A stretch of DNA of 10,661 bases from an uncultured Phycisphaerales bacterium (GCA_903905665.1 CAIVHJ010000185.1:1-10661); one strand, 5' to 3'. Positions 1 to 6,355 are shown, counted from the stretch's first letter. Numbers and translations: made by a program. The notes: generated by a model not told the origin, from the sequence alone.

Positions 1-53
1 AGGTCACAGGTCATCTCATCGACAAAACTTCGTTCTGCCAGTCGTCGTTCCAT
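1..53 (-). CDS. Start of an unidentified gene, cut by the window edge
   Basis: Only 17 codons are visible, reading MERRLAERSFVDEMTCD from an ATG at 53-51 and running off the window. The start is well supported: AAGGAGG (minus strand, 66-60) lies 6 bases upstream of the ATG and is the strongest Shine-Dalgarno match in the window. It follows the DUF4276 gene by 68 bases on the same strand, so it may be the third gene of the ATPase/TOPRIM unit. The visible part is charged, with no signal peptide, and gives no family assignment. Its role can only be judged from sequence beyond position 1. Confidence 0.6.
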   Translation of the reverse strand, partial: MERRLAERSFVDEMTCD

Positions 54-121
54 CGCTCGCCTCCTTGCTCAAAAGATTGCCTTGATCCCACACCACCCAC
101 ACTCTACCATGTCTGTCAAGG

Positions 122-667
122 TTATTCAGAAGGCTCTATAGTTTCGCTGTACCGTCCGTTAAAAAAACGGGCCTCTATCCATCCTTTTCCGCATCGTTGT
201 TCTTCGGGTAGCTCGGGCAGTGGATGGTCAATCTTCAGGTGCTCCCGCAAGGATTCTGCCGCGGCGACAAACCAAGTTTCATATTCTACCTTGGCCAAAA
301 CAACAGCCGTGTCACAGGAGCCCGCCGAGGCCTGCACCGCGGAAACAAGTTTGGGAACGAGCTGCTTCGGACAATCCGAATTCGCGTCCAGGAGAAGCAA
401 AATGAGATTAACAGTACTGGGGCCGGACCCAGCCTGAAGTTTTTTAACCGCAAACCGAACGGCCCTGGTAATTTCGTTTGTGTCCAGAAGATTCTTTGAG
501 TTATGCGAGGCTCGCGGAAGTAACTTGGATCTGGGTTGGCGTACGGGATGAAAAACCTCAACAAACTCGCCGCCGAGCAGGTCATTCCAGATGCGACGAA
601 GCAAAACAGGAACCGCCTCGACTTCGCCGTGCCCCTCAACAATAGGAACAATGCGCAGTCGATTCAC
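122..667 (-). CDS. DUF4276 family TOPRIM-like protein, partner of the adjacent ATPase
   Basis: A 181-residue protein. Residues 6-15 (IVPIVEGHGE) carry the EGxxE motif on a predicted beta strand that is typical of TOPRIM-like folds. A second acidic motif, DANSD, sits at 94-98 after a hydrophobic strand, and a third conserved patch, VEYETWF, at 127-133. Together these match DUF4276 as I know it, and proteins of this family usually sit beside an AAA ATPase. The start is GTG at 667; it overlaps the TGA of the ATPase by four bases (GTGA), with AAGGAG inside the end of the ATPase gene, so the two are translationally coupled. By analogy with OLD-family proteins, the acidic residues could bind metal for nucleic acid cleavage driven by the ATPase. 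The C-terminus stops soon after YSETIEPSE, which seems short for the family, so it may be truncated. Nuclease activity is inferred. Confidence 0.82.
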   Translation of the reverse strand: MNRLRIVPIVEGHGEVEAVPVLLRRIWNDLLGGEFVEVFHPVRQPRSKLLPRASHNSKNLLDTNEITRAVRFAVKKLQAGSGPSTVNLILLLLDANSDCPKQLVPKLVSAVQASAGSCDTAVVLAKVEYETWFVAAAESLREHLKIDHPLPELPEEQRCGKGWIEARFFNGRYSETIEPSE

Positions 668-1920
668 TCATCACTCTCCTTGGTGTCAAAGAGGGAAAAC
701 TGGGATTGTTGTTCGAGATGACGTGGATTGGGCTGGAGTTGAGCCATCCGCAGCAACTCACCGGCACTGTATAAGTGATCCTTAATGGAGGTGACACTGG
801 CGTCATCTGGAGGAGCGATCTGAGTTGTTCCTTCTTGAGATTCAACAACTAAGAGAGCATCGCGTTCGAGGTCAACTTGATCAATAAGATCAGGACTGTG
901 ACTCGTCACCACCACCTGGGTGTGGACAGCAGCCTCACGAAGAGCGTCCATTAGCACTCCGGCGGCACCGGGATGCAGAGCGGTTTCTGGTTCCTCAATA
1001 CCCACGAGCGTAACGGGAGTTTTGCGAGCGGAAAGCTGTTGAACCGCTACAAGAGCACCCATCGCACGTAGGGTTCCATCCGACATGCTGGCGGCGTAAA
1101 ATCGCCAGGGGTTCTTCGCGCCCTTCACTTCCTGTCGAAATTCGACAGTCTCGCGTGGACCGAGGGACACTCGTGCGAAATCCTTGATTCCCGGAACGAT
1201 TCTCTGAAGGTAAGACTTGATCCGATCAATGATATCCGGCTGGTCCTGGGACAACCGCGACAGGACGCTGGCCACATTGCTTCCATCTCGACGGAGAAGT
1301 TCGCCGGCATCAGGGCTTTGAAGCTCCTTCATTGAATCCGGATTCAGGTTGTAAAATCCCATGGAAACAAGAGCGTCATAAACCTCACGGAACTGCTCCA
1401 TACCGGAAGCGCTCACAAGATACAATCGATCGGGAAGCACTTGCGGCATATTATTGCCGTCGCGGGGGGACAAAATTTTTCCGTCCTGCGTTTCGTACGC
1501 GTGCAACACTTGCTGTCCCGAATCAGTAATGCGCAATCGTTCTCTCTTAACGGCGAATCCTCCCCTCGCCCGAGCCGCGATCTCAAACTCGTAGGAGGCT
1601 TTCCGAAACCCGCGCAGTTGCAGATCGATGCCTATCGAGAAATTTCGTGGATGTCCTGTGCTGAGCCGTCGAACTGTATCCAATCCGCCGCGAGATTTGA
1701 CTGCGTGATCCAAAGTAGTCAGGAGCCCGTCTGTCACAAAACGCAATATGTCCAAAAAATTGCTTTTGCCGGCCCCATTCCTTCCAACAAGCACGGTCAA
1801 ACGACCCAGTTTCAGACTGCATCGTCCAATGCTTTTGTAATTGCGGACTCGCACAGACTCGACGACAGGCCCTCCGTCGCTTGCGTTTTCGGGAACCAGA
1901 GTATTAGAAGCATCTGTCAT
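664..1920 (-). CDS. AAA family ATPase (RecF/OLD-like, ABC-type fold)
   Basis: A 418-residue ATPase of the SMC/RecF/OLD type. Residues 22-40 (VRVRNYKSIG then LKLGRL) form the N-terminal strand pair that precedes Walker A, GRNGAGKS at 46-53. The C-terminal half has a signature-like SMSDGTLRAMGAL (278-290), Walker B TLVGIEEPE (304-312) followed by TALHPG, and a switch histidine in VVVTSHSPDLID (337-348, His341). There is no TOPRIM domain in this chain; it is supplied by the next gene, which overlaps by four bases. A TTG at 1938 would add six residues, but ATG at 1920 is preferred because GGTGAG lies just upstream. It starts 42 bases after the aldehyde dehydrogenase stop, so read-through is possible, though function points to a separate accessory module. 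Such ATPase/TOPRIM pairs are often in defence islands; a defence role here is inferred. Confidence 0.88.
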   Translation of the reverse strand: MTDASNTLVPENASDGGPVVESVRVRNYKSIGRCSLKLGRLTVLVGRNGAGKSNFLDILRFVTDGLLTTLDHAVKSRGGLDTVRRLSTGHPRNFSIGIDLQLRGFRKASYEFEIAARARGGFAVKRERLRITDSGQQVLHAYETQDGKILSPRDGNNMPQVLPDRLYLVSASGMEQFREVYDALVSMGFYNLNPDSMKELQSPDAGELLRRDGSNVASVLSRLSQDQPDIIDRIKSYLQRIVPGIKDFARVSLGPRETVEFRQEVKGAKNPWRFYAASMSDGTLRAMGALVAVQQLSARKTPVTLVGIEEPETALHPGAAGVLMDALREAAVHTQVVVTSHSPDLIDQVDLERDALLVVESQEGTTQIAPPDDASVTSIKDHLYSAGELLRMAQLQPNPRHLEQQSQFSLFDTKESDE

Positions 1921-1962
1921 GCTCTCACCAAGCCACAAAATACACGCCGGCGAGACCTTACG

Positions 1963-3486
1963 TCAATCCCCAAACTTGATGCCCTGGGCGAGAGGAAGTT
2001 CTTTGCCCCAGTTGAGGGTGTTGGTTTGGCGGCGCATGTAGGCTTTCCATGAATCGCTGCCGGATTCGCGCCCCCCGCCGGTTTCCTTCTCCCCGCCGAA
2101 CGCTCCGCCGATCTCGGCGCCGCTGGTTCCGATGTTGACGTTGGCGATTCCGCAATCGCTGCCCGTGGCGGCCAGGAATTGCTCGGCTTCCAGCATGTTC
2201 GTCGTAAAGATCGCCGACGACAATCCCTGCGGAACGTTGTTGTGCATGGCGATGGCTTCGTCGAGCGTTTTGTAACTGATGATGTACAAAATCGGCGCGA
2301 ACGTTTCTTCCTGAACGATTTTGTAGTCGTTTCGCGCTTCGGCGATGCAGGGTTTGACAAAACAACCGCCGGGATACTCCGATCCGCCCAGCGTCTCACC
2401 GCCGTAGAGTATCTTCCCGCCTTCCTCTTTGATTCGTTTGATGGCGTTTTGCATGTCCCTGACGGCATCGGTGGTGACGAGCGGTCCCATCAGCGTTCCG
2501 GGTTTGAGCGGATTGCCGATCGGGACTTGTTTGTAGGCGGCGACCAGTTTGTCCACGAGCGCGTTCTTCACGGATTCATGAACGATGATCCGTCGGGTGC
2601 TGGTGCATCGCTGGCCCGCCGTTCCAACTGAACCGAATACAATCGCGCGATTCGCCATTTGCAGATCGGCGTTGGCGGTCACGATAATGGCGTTGTTCCC
2701 GCCGAGTTCCAGAATGGTCCTGCCCAGTCGTTTGCCGACCACTTCGCCCACTCGATATCCCATCTGGCAACTGCCGGTGGCGGATACCAGCGGAATACGC
2801 TTGTCGCGCAGCAACGATTCGCCCACCGTCGATCCTTTGCCGATGACCAGCGAAAAAATCGCCGGATCGACTTTGTTGGCCAAACAAACCTTGGCGGCGA
2901 TTTTTGTGCATGCAATCGCCGTCAGCGGCGTGAGCGATGAAGGCTTCCACAGCGTCGCGTCACCGCAAACAGCCGCCAAGGCTGAATTCCAGGCCCAGAC
3001 GGCGACCGGAAAATTAAATGCCGAAATGACGCCGATTACCCCCAGCGGATGCCATTGTTCATACATCCGGTGCTGAGGACGTTCTGAGTGCATGGACAAA
3101 CCGTACAACTGCCGAGACAAACCCACCGCGAAATCGCAGATGTCGATCATCTCCTGTACTTCACCGTCGCCCTCAACTTTGATCTTGCCCATTTCGAGCG
3201 TGACCAGCGAGCCCAGCGCGTCCTTGACCTCGCGCAGGGCGTTGCCCAGTTGCCGGATGACTTCACCTCGCTTGGGCGCAGGAATCGTCCGCCACTTCAG
3301 GAACGCCTCGTGCGCCTGCGACACGACTTTTTCGAAATCAGCGGCACTCGCCTGTCTGACTTTGGCAATCGGCTGACCGTCGATCGGCGAGTACGACACC
3401 AGTTCGTCACCCGATCCAAACCACTGACCACTGAAGGCCCCCATGTTGACCGATTCAATTCCCAGTTTTGATAGAATGTCTTTCAT
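1963..3486 (-). CDS. amaB: ALDH7-family aldehyde dehydrogenase (probable alpha-aminoadipic semialdehyde dehydrogenase)
   Basis: A full-length 507-residue NAD(P)-dependent aldehyde dehydrogenase. Visible landmarks are AFNFP with Asn158, KPSS with Lys181, SATGS (235-239) for cofactor binding, the general base Glu260 in ELGGNN, and the catalytic nucleophile Cys294 in GQRCTSTRR. The C-terminal block NIGTSGAEIGGAFGGEKE followed by TGGGRESGSDSWKAYMRR is characteristic of the ALDH7 (antiquitin) branch. These enzymes oxidise alpha-aminoadipic semialdehyde, in equilibrium with piperideine-6-carboxylate, in lysine degradation; some also act on betaine aldehyde or lipid aldehydes. The start is ATG at 3486, preceded by AAGGAAAGGAAA. 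No other lysine catabolic gene is in the window, so the substrate rests on family membership and the gene symbol is by analogy. The enzyme should be cytoplasmic. Confidence 0.93.
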   Translation of the reverse strand: MKDILSKLGIESVNMGAFSGQWFGSGDELVSYSPIDGQPIAKVRQASAADFEKVVSQAHEAFLKWRTIPAPKRGEVIRQLGNALREVKDALGSLVTLEMGKIKVEGDGEVQEMIDICDFAVGLSRQLYGLSMHSERPQHRMYEQWHPLGVIGVISAFNFPVAVWAWNSALAAVCGDATLWKPSSLTPLTAIACTKIAAKVCLANKVDPAIFSLVIGKGSTVGESLLRDKRIPLVSATGSCQMGYRVGEVVGKRLGRTILELGGNNAIIVTANADLQMANRAIVFGSVGTAGQRCTSTRRIIVHESVKNALVDKLVAAYKQVPIGNPLKPGTLMGPLVTTDAVRDMQNAIKRIKEEGGKILYGGETLGGSEYPGGCFVKPCIAEARNDYKIVQEETFAPILYIISYKTLDEAIAMHNNVPQGLSSAIFTTNMLEAEQFLAATGSDCGIANVNIGTSGAEIGGAFGGEKETGGGRESGSDSWKAYMRRQTNTLNWGKELPLAQGIKFGD

Positions 3487-3558
3487 GATTTCCTTTCCTT
3501 ACTATCGTGAAGCGTTCATTATTGAAATTGGACACGCGGGGTCGGCAGGACAAATCCA

Positions 3559-3762
3559 TCAGACCGCCGTCGTGAAGATGCTGCCCGCCAGGAGTTGAAA
3601 AATGCCGAAGAACAAACCGTAAAGCAACTGAAAAAGCCAGTTGGCGATGTTGTCGTTGACGTAATTCGGTATCTGACCGACCTGGAAGCTGGCAAAAACC
3701 CCCTGCGCCGGCAACAGCAGGAAAATCATCCCCATAGCGATCCATCTTGGTATTCTAAGCAT
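3559..3762 (-). CDS. Small exported or membrane protein, unknown function
   Basis: A 67-residue protein I do not recognise. It starts MLRIPRW, then a hydrophobic run (about residues 9-24) ending in GVFA before SFQVG, a good signal peptidase I site after Ala24. After a short polar stretch (QIPNYVNDNIAN) comes a second hydrophobic helix (about 42-66) rich in Phe and Leu. The mature product would be a peptide of about 43 residues with one hydrophobic segment. ATG at 3762 is chosen over TTG at 3768 because AAGGGG lies about seven bases upstream. A candidate promoter lies at 3798-3826, between selD and this gene, so it may be transcribed separately. Start signals and the strong signal peptide make it likely to be real. 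Confidence 0.7.
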   Translation of the reverse strand: MLRIPRWIAMGMIFLLLPAQGVFASFQVGQIPNYVNDNIANWLFQLLYGLFFGIFQLLAGSIFTTAV

Positions 3763-3797
3763 GGTCAACCCCTTGCAACTACGGAAAATCTTCCCTT

Positions 3798-3826
3798 ATC
3801 GTAACGCACTTCTCACTATCGCTCAA
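3798..3826 (-). promoter_or_regulatory. Candidate sigma-70-type promoter for the small exported protein
   Basis: On the minus strand, TTGAGC (3826-3821) and TACGAT (3803-3798) are separated by exactly 17 bases. Each matches four of six consensus positions. It points to the small exported protein that starts at 3762 and lies just downstream of the selD stop. Motif matches of this quality can arise by chance. Confidence 0.3.
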
Positions 3827-3849
3827 GTCAACAGCGCTTTCGCAAATTC

Positions 3850-4896
3850 TCATCGCAGGCGGACGGTGAATTCGGATGGATCGGTTACTTCCCCGATCAG
3901 GGCGGCACACCAAACGCCCCGCTCCTTCAGCCCGGAGCATAGATCACCCAGTCGGGGTTCCGGAACGCTAATCAGCATTCCACCGGAAGTCTGGGCGTCT
4001 GCCAGAATCCCGACCATCGTTTCATCCGTTTGCCCTCGATCAAGCCGATCACCCACGTATTCCGGATTGCTTTTGGATGTGCGGGTGAAACAACCCTGTT
4101 GCGCCAATTCCAGCACGCCATTCATCAGCGGAACGGCTTTGACATCAATCCAGATCGTGACACCGGAGGCTTCGGCGAGTTCGTGCGCGTGACCGATCAA
4201 TCCAAAACCCGTCACGTCGGTGGCGGCGTGAACCCCGACTTCGACCATCGTTTCACCGGTGCTGCGATTGAGTTCGCACATCACGTGAATACACTCCGCA
4301 AGATCGCTCGCAGGGATCCGATCGTTCTTGGCCGCCGTTGTCAAAATTCCCGTCCCCAGCGGCTTGGTCAGCAGCAATTTGTCCCCGGGTTTGGCGCCTC
4401 GATTCGTGATGATTCGCTGGGGATTGATCGTTCCGGTCACCGCCAAACCATATTTGATCTCGGAATCGCGGACCGAATGCCCCCCCACAATCGTCGCATC
4501 CGCCTCCTGCACCTTGTCGGCGCCGCCGCGCAAAATCTCCGTCAGGATTTCCATCGGCAGGTCCTTGTCCGGAAACGCGACGATGTTGAGCGCGGTGAGC
4601 GGTGTCCCACCCATGGCATAAATGTCGCTGAGGCTGTTGGCCGCCGCAATCTGACCGAATGTGTACGGATCGTCCACCAGCGGTGGAAAAAAATCGACGG
4701 TTTGCACCAGCGCCAACTCGGCGTCGAGTTGATACACGCCGGCGTCGTCGAACGTCTCCATTCCTACCAGCAGGTTCGGATCGTCGGATTTGGAAAGACC
4801 GCGCAGAACCTGCGCGAGACTGCCCATCGGCAGTTTACCCGCTCAGCCGGCACACGACGCATAAGCGGTCAGTCGAATTTTTTTCGCGTCACTCAT
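3850..4896 (-). CDS. selD: Selenophosphate synthetase SelD, selenocysteine-containing (TGA at 4845-4843 read as Sec18)
   Basis: SelD makes selenophosphate from ATP, selenide and water, the selenium donor for selenocysteine and selenouridine. The frame from ATG at 4896 reads MSDAKKIRLTAYASCAG, then TGA, then AGKLPMGSLAQ, giving 348 residues. A plain ORF search would start at ATG 4827 and lose the active site. Residue 18 aligns with catalytic Cys17 of the Escherichia coli enzyme (GAGCGCK), and Lys21 with its essential Lys20. Downstream, residues fall on E. coli numbering: Asp51 in DDAGVY, Asp68 in TVDFF, Asn87 and Asp91 in ANSLSDIYAMGG, Asp227 in ATDVTGFG. SelD with Sec at this position is known in several bacteria. 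The ribosome-binding site is weak (GAGG about 14 bases upstream). It lies 88 bases after the metallo-hydrolase on the same strand. The true stop at 3852-3850 is also TGA. Confidence 0.95.
4800..4833 (-). promoter_or_regulatory. Candidate bacterial SECIS hairpins after the selD UGA
   Basis: Two perfect hairpins follow the Sec codon in the mRNA. The first is CUGCC-GAUG-GGCAG (4833-4820), with its loop 15-18 bases after the UGA. The second is CGCGCAG-GUU-CUGCGCG (4816-4800), with its loop 34-36 bases after the UGA. Bacterial SECIS elements lie inside the coding region about 16-37 bases after the UGA, and their loop begins with G. The GCAG-GU-CUGC core of the second resembles the fdhF SECIS of E. 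coli (GCAGGUCUGC). The spacing of the first is closer to that of fdhF. Which one binds SelB cannot be decided by eye. Confidence 0.6.
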
Positions 4897-4984
4897 CTGG
4901 ACGTATATTCCTCACTCAGAACCCAGCACTATTCTAAACAGCGTGGCGCATTTCAGACAGAGTATCATTTCGAACACATCGGTG

Positions 4985-5638
4985 TTATGACAGATAAGGG
5001 TTCGTCGCTTTTTCATGACCGATCGTCGTGTCGGGACCGTGGCCCGAAAGAACGCGAGTATCATCCGGCAGCGTCAACAAATTCTGACGAATGTTTCGGA
5101 TCAATCGTTCGTGATCGCTGTGAGAAAAATCCGTCCGCCCGATGCTGCCCGAAAACAGCGCATCTCCGACCAGCACAATTCCCTGTTCCGCGCAGTACAA
5201 CGATCGTCCGCCGGGTGAGTGCCCCGACGTGTCCAACACGATCCATTCGGAGTCCTCGAGCCGATGCTTGTCGTCAGGCCGAAGATTGCAGAGATTAAAG
5301 ACTTCCAATTGCAATCCGAGTCCGGCGAACTGCGACATGTTTTTGACCGGATCGTTAAGAAAATCCCATTCTTCCATCGCTAAATAAACGTTCACTGTTT
5401 CAAATTTTGCCTGAATGACGGGAATGCCTGCGATATGGTCCCCATGGGCATGTGTGATCATGATGGCTTTGGGTTTCAGATGTTGTTCCGAAAGAAAACC
5501 CAGGATTTTTTTTGGAGTCGGCGGAAGTCCCGGATCGACAATCCAGCACTGCGGCCCGCCGGATAGAAAAATAACGCGGCTGTTTTGGCCGTAAATAGGG
5601 TCACTAAACGTCTGAATCTGAATCTGTTGTTTTTGCAT
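4985..5638 (-). CDS. Metallo-beta-lactamase fold hydrolase, GloC/YcbL glyoxalase II-like
   Basis: A 217-residue MBL-fold protein. The metal ligands are all present: THAHGDH with His63, His65, Asp67 and His68; His140 in DTSGHSPGG; Asp159 in VLVGDALFSGSIGRTDF; His200 in LSGHGPDTTIGHEKATNPYL. The last two motifs are typical of the YcbL/GloC branch, which hydrolyses S-lactoylglutathione or related thioesters and binds two metal ions. It lacks the C-terminal helical domain of full glyoxalase II, as YcbL does. ATG at 5638 is preferred because GGCGG lies five bases upstream; a TTG at 5698 would add 20 lysine- and cysteine-rich residues with no clear ribosome site. It precedes selD by 88 bases on the same strand and may share its transcript. 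A link to selenium metabolism is not shown. It is probably cytoplasmic, and the true substrate is uncertain. Confidence 0.88.
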   Translation of the reverse strand: MQKQQIQIQTFSDPIYGQNSRVIFLSGGPQCWIVDPGLPPTPKKILGFLSEQHLKPKAIMITHAHGDHIAGIPVIQAKFETVNVYLAMEEWDFLNDPVKNMSQFAGLGLQLEVFNLCNLRPDDKHRLEDSEWIVLDTSGHSPGGRSLYCAEQGIVLVGDALFSGSIGRTDFSHSDHERLIRNIRQNLLTLPDDTRVLSGHGPDTTIGHEKATNPYLS

Positions 5639-5766
5639 GAAACCGCCGTAACTTCTTTTTTTACAACAAGTAACGATGTTTTCGTCTTGTTTTTTCAACC
5701 AACACGAATGACAAATATCGTAACGCTTCGCCTTCTTTCCGTCGATGGTGAAAAGCGTAAAAATTT

Positions 5767-5775
5767 TGTGGATAA
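5767..5775 (-). promoter_or_regulatory. Single consensus DnaA box
   Basis: TTATCCACA on the minus strand matches the strict DnaA-box consensus. Only one copy is seen and no dnaA, dnaN or cluster of boxes is nearby, so this is not an origin. It could be a regulatory DnaA site upstream of the HU gene, or chance; roughly one such match is expected per hundred kilobases or more. Confidence 0.3.
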
Positions 5776-5818
5776 ATTTTCGATCGCTCTAAAATCTTGA
5801 TTGACATAAGGTTTTGAC

Positions 5819-5847
5819 TTGACATGACCGATAGAATTTGTGATGAT
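5819..5847 (+). promoter_or_regulatory. Candidate promoter of the HU gene
   Basis: A perfect -35 box TTGACA (5819-5824) is followed after 17 bases by GATGAT (5842-5847), a four-of-six match to the -10 box. Further TTGACA (5801) and TTGACT (5814) copies lie just upstream, and an alternative -10-like TAGAAT (5832-5837) has no well-spaced -35. Transcription from about 5854 would give a leader of nearly 60 bases containing the GGTCGC-CAT-GCGACC hairpin. Confidence 0.4.
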
Positions 5848-5911
5848 GTTGCATCAGTTGGGGTTAGGTCGCCATGCGACCACACGTCTTTTTTTGGAGA
5901 GGAGCGAACCG

Positions 5912-6253
5912 ATGACAAAAAAAGAAATCGTTCGCGAAGTGTCCGGGAAGTACGGCATTGACCAGGGTCTTGCCAAGCAGGTGGTCCAGTTCGTGTTAGA
6001 TTCGATCGTGAACTCCCTGGAGAACGAAGGTCGGATCGAGTTGCGCAACTTCGGCGTGTTCGAAGTGAAGCGTCGTGCCGCCCGGGTTGCCCGAAATCCG
6101 CGGACGAACGAACCGTTGCGGGTTCCTCCGCGAACGGTGGTGTCGTTCCAGCCAGGTAAGCGCTTGGCTCACTTGGCCGAACTGATGCAGCCGATGCCTG
6201 CTCCCACATCAGTTTCCAGCTCTCTTGATACCGACGACGATGACGACGAATGA
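5912..6253 (+). CDS. HU/IHF-family DNA-binding protein with an acidic C-terminal tail
   Basis: A 113-residue nucleoid protein. Residues 1-90 form a standard HU/IHF fold: TKKEIVREV helix 1, then GRIELRNFGVFEVKRRAAR (40-58) leading into the DNA-binding arm with RNPRT (61-65), whose Pro63 is the usual intercalating residue, and SFQPGKRL (78-85) closing the fold. Beyond the usual 90 residues there is a Pro/Ser-rich linker and a very acidic end, DTDDDDDE, at 106-113. HU proteins work as dimers that bend and compact DNA. ATG at 5912 is chosen because GGAGAGGAG lies seven bases upstream; the frame is open to ATG 5840, but that upstream part lacks a ribosome site and is leader. HU versus IHF subunit cannot be decided. 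A transcription-ending hairpin may follow at 6290-6328. Confidence 0.92.
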   Translation: MTKKEIVREVSGKYGIDQGLAKQVVQFVLDSIVNSLENEGRIELRNFGVFEVKRRAARVARNPRTNEPLRVPPRTVVSFQPGKRLAHLAELMQPMPAPTSVSSSLDTDDDDDE

Positions 6254-6289
6254 TCGTTAGGTATTGGCTGACTTAGATTAAGCTTCTCT

Positions 6290-6328
6290 AATCCCCGAAG
6301 ACAGGCGTGGGTTCTGTCTGCGGGGATT
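6290..6328 (+). other. Strong stem-loop after the HU gene, possible terminator
   Basis: AATCCCCG (6290-6297) pairs with CGGGGATT (6321-6328), and after one A/G mismatch AGACAG (6299-6304) pairs with CTGTCT (6314-6319), leaving a nine-base loop. That is 14 pairs with one mismatch, 36 bases after the HU stop. No T-run follows, so it is not a classical intrinsic terminator; it may end transcription less efficiently or protect the HU mRNA 3' end. Its right arm overlaps the -35 box of the next promoter. Confidence 0.5.
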
Positions 6329-6355
6329 GACTATTGTGGGTGGGGGCGTTATCTT
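6327..6355 (+). promoter_or_regulatory. Candidate promoter of the small lipoprotein gene
   Basis: TTGACT (6327-6332, five of six) and TATCTT (6350-6355, four of six) are 17 bases apart. The predicted start near 6362 gives a leader of about 30 bases that contains the ribosome-binding site AGAAAGG. The position between the HU stem-loop and the lipoprotein start fits a separate transcription unit. Confidence 0.5.

Larger units (their letters stand above)
5639..5911. other. Divergent intergenic region between the metallo-hydrolase and HU genes
   Basis: This A+T-rich stretch separates two genes read in opposite directions. It holds one exact DnaA-box 9-mer (5767-5775), three TTGAC motifs at 5801, 5814 and 5819, and two palindromes in the HU leader: TGATG-TTG-CATCA (5844-5856) and GGTCGC-CAT-GCGACC (5867-5881). 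I see no RNA gene. Promoters for both directions should lie here; only the plus-strand one is reasonably visible. Confidence 0.6.

Noticed and set aside
4843..4845. TGA in selD as a nonsense mutation making a pseudogene
   Set aside because: The codon is exactly at the known Cys/Sec active-site position, both sides keep SelD motifs in the same frame, and hairpins follow; Sec decoding explains all of this.
4030..5298. Plus-strand open frame of 422 codons across selD and the metallo-hydrolase
   Set aside because: It lies antisense to two genes with complete catalytic motifs, has no ribosome site, and its Arg/His/Gln-rich translation is typical of an antisense shadow.
5639..5698. TTG start extending the metallo-hydrolase by 20 residues
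   Set aside because: The extra residues are Lys/Cys-rich and not part of the fold, while ATG at 5638 has GGCGG at proper spacing.
5767..5775. Replication origin based on the DnaA box
   Set aside because: Only one box is found and there are no origin-associated genes or box clusters.
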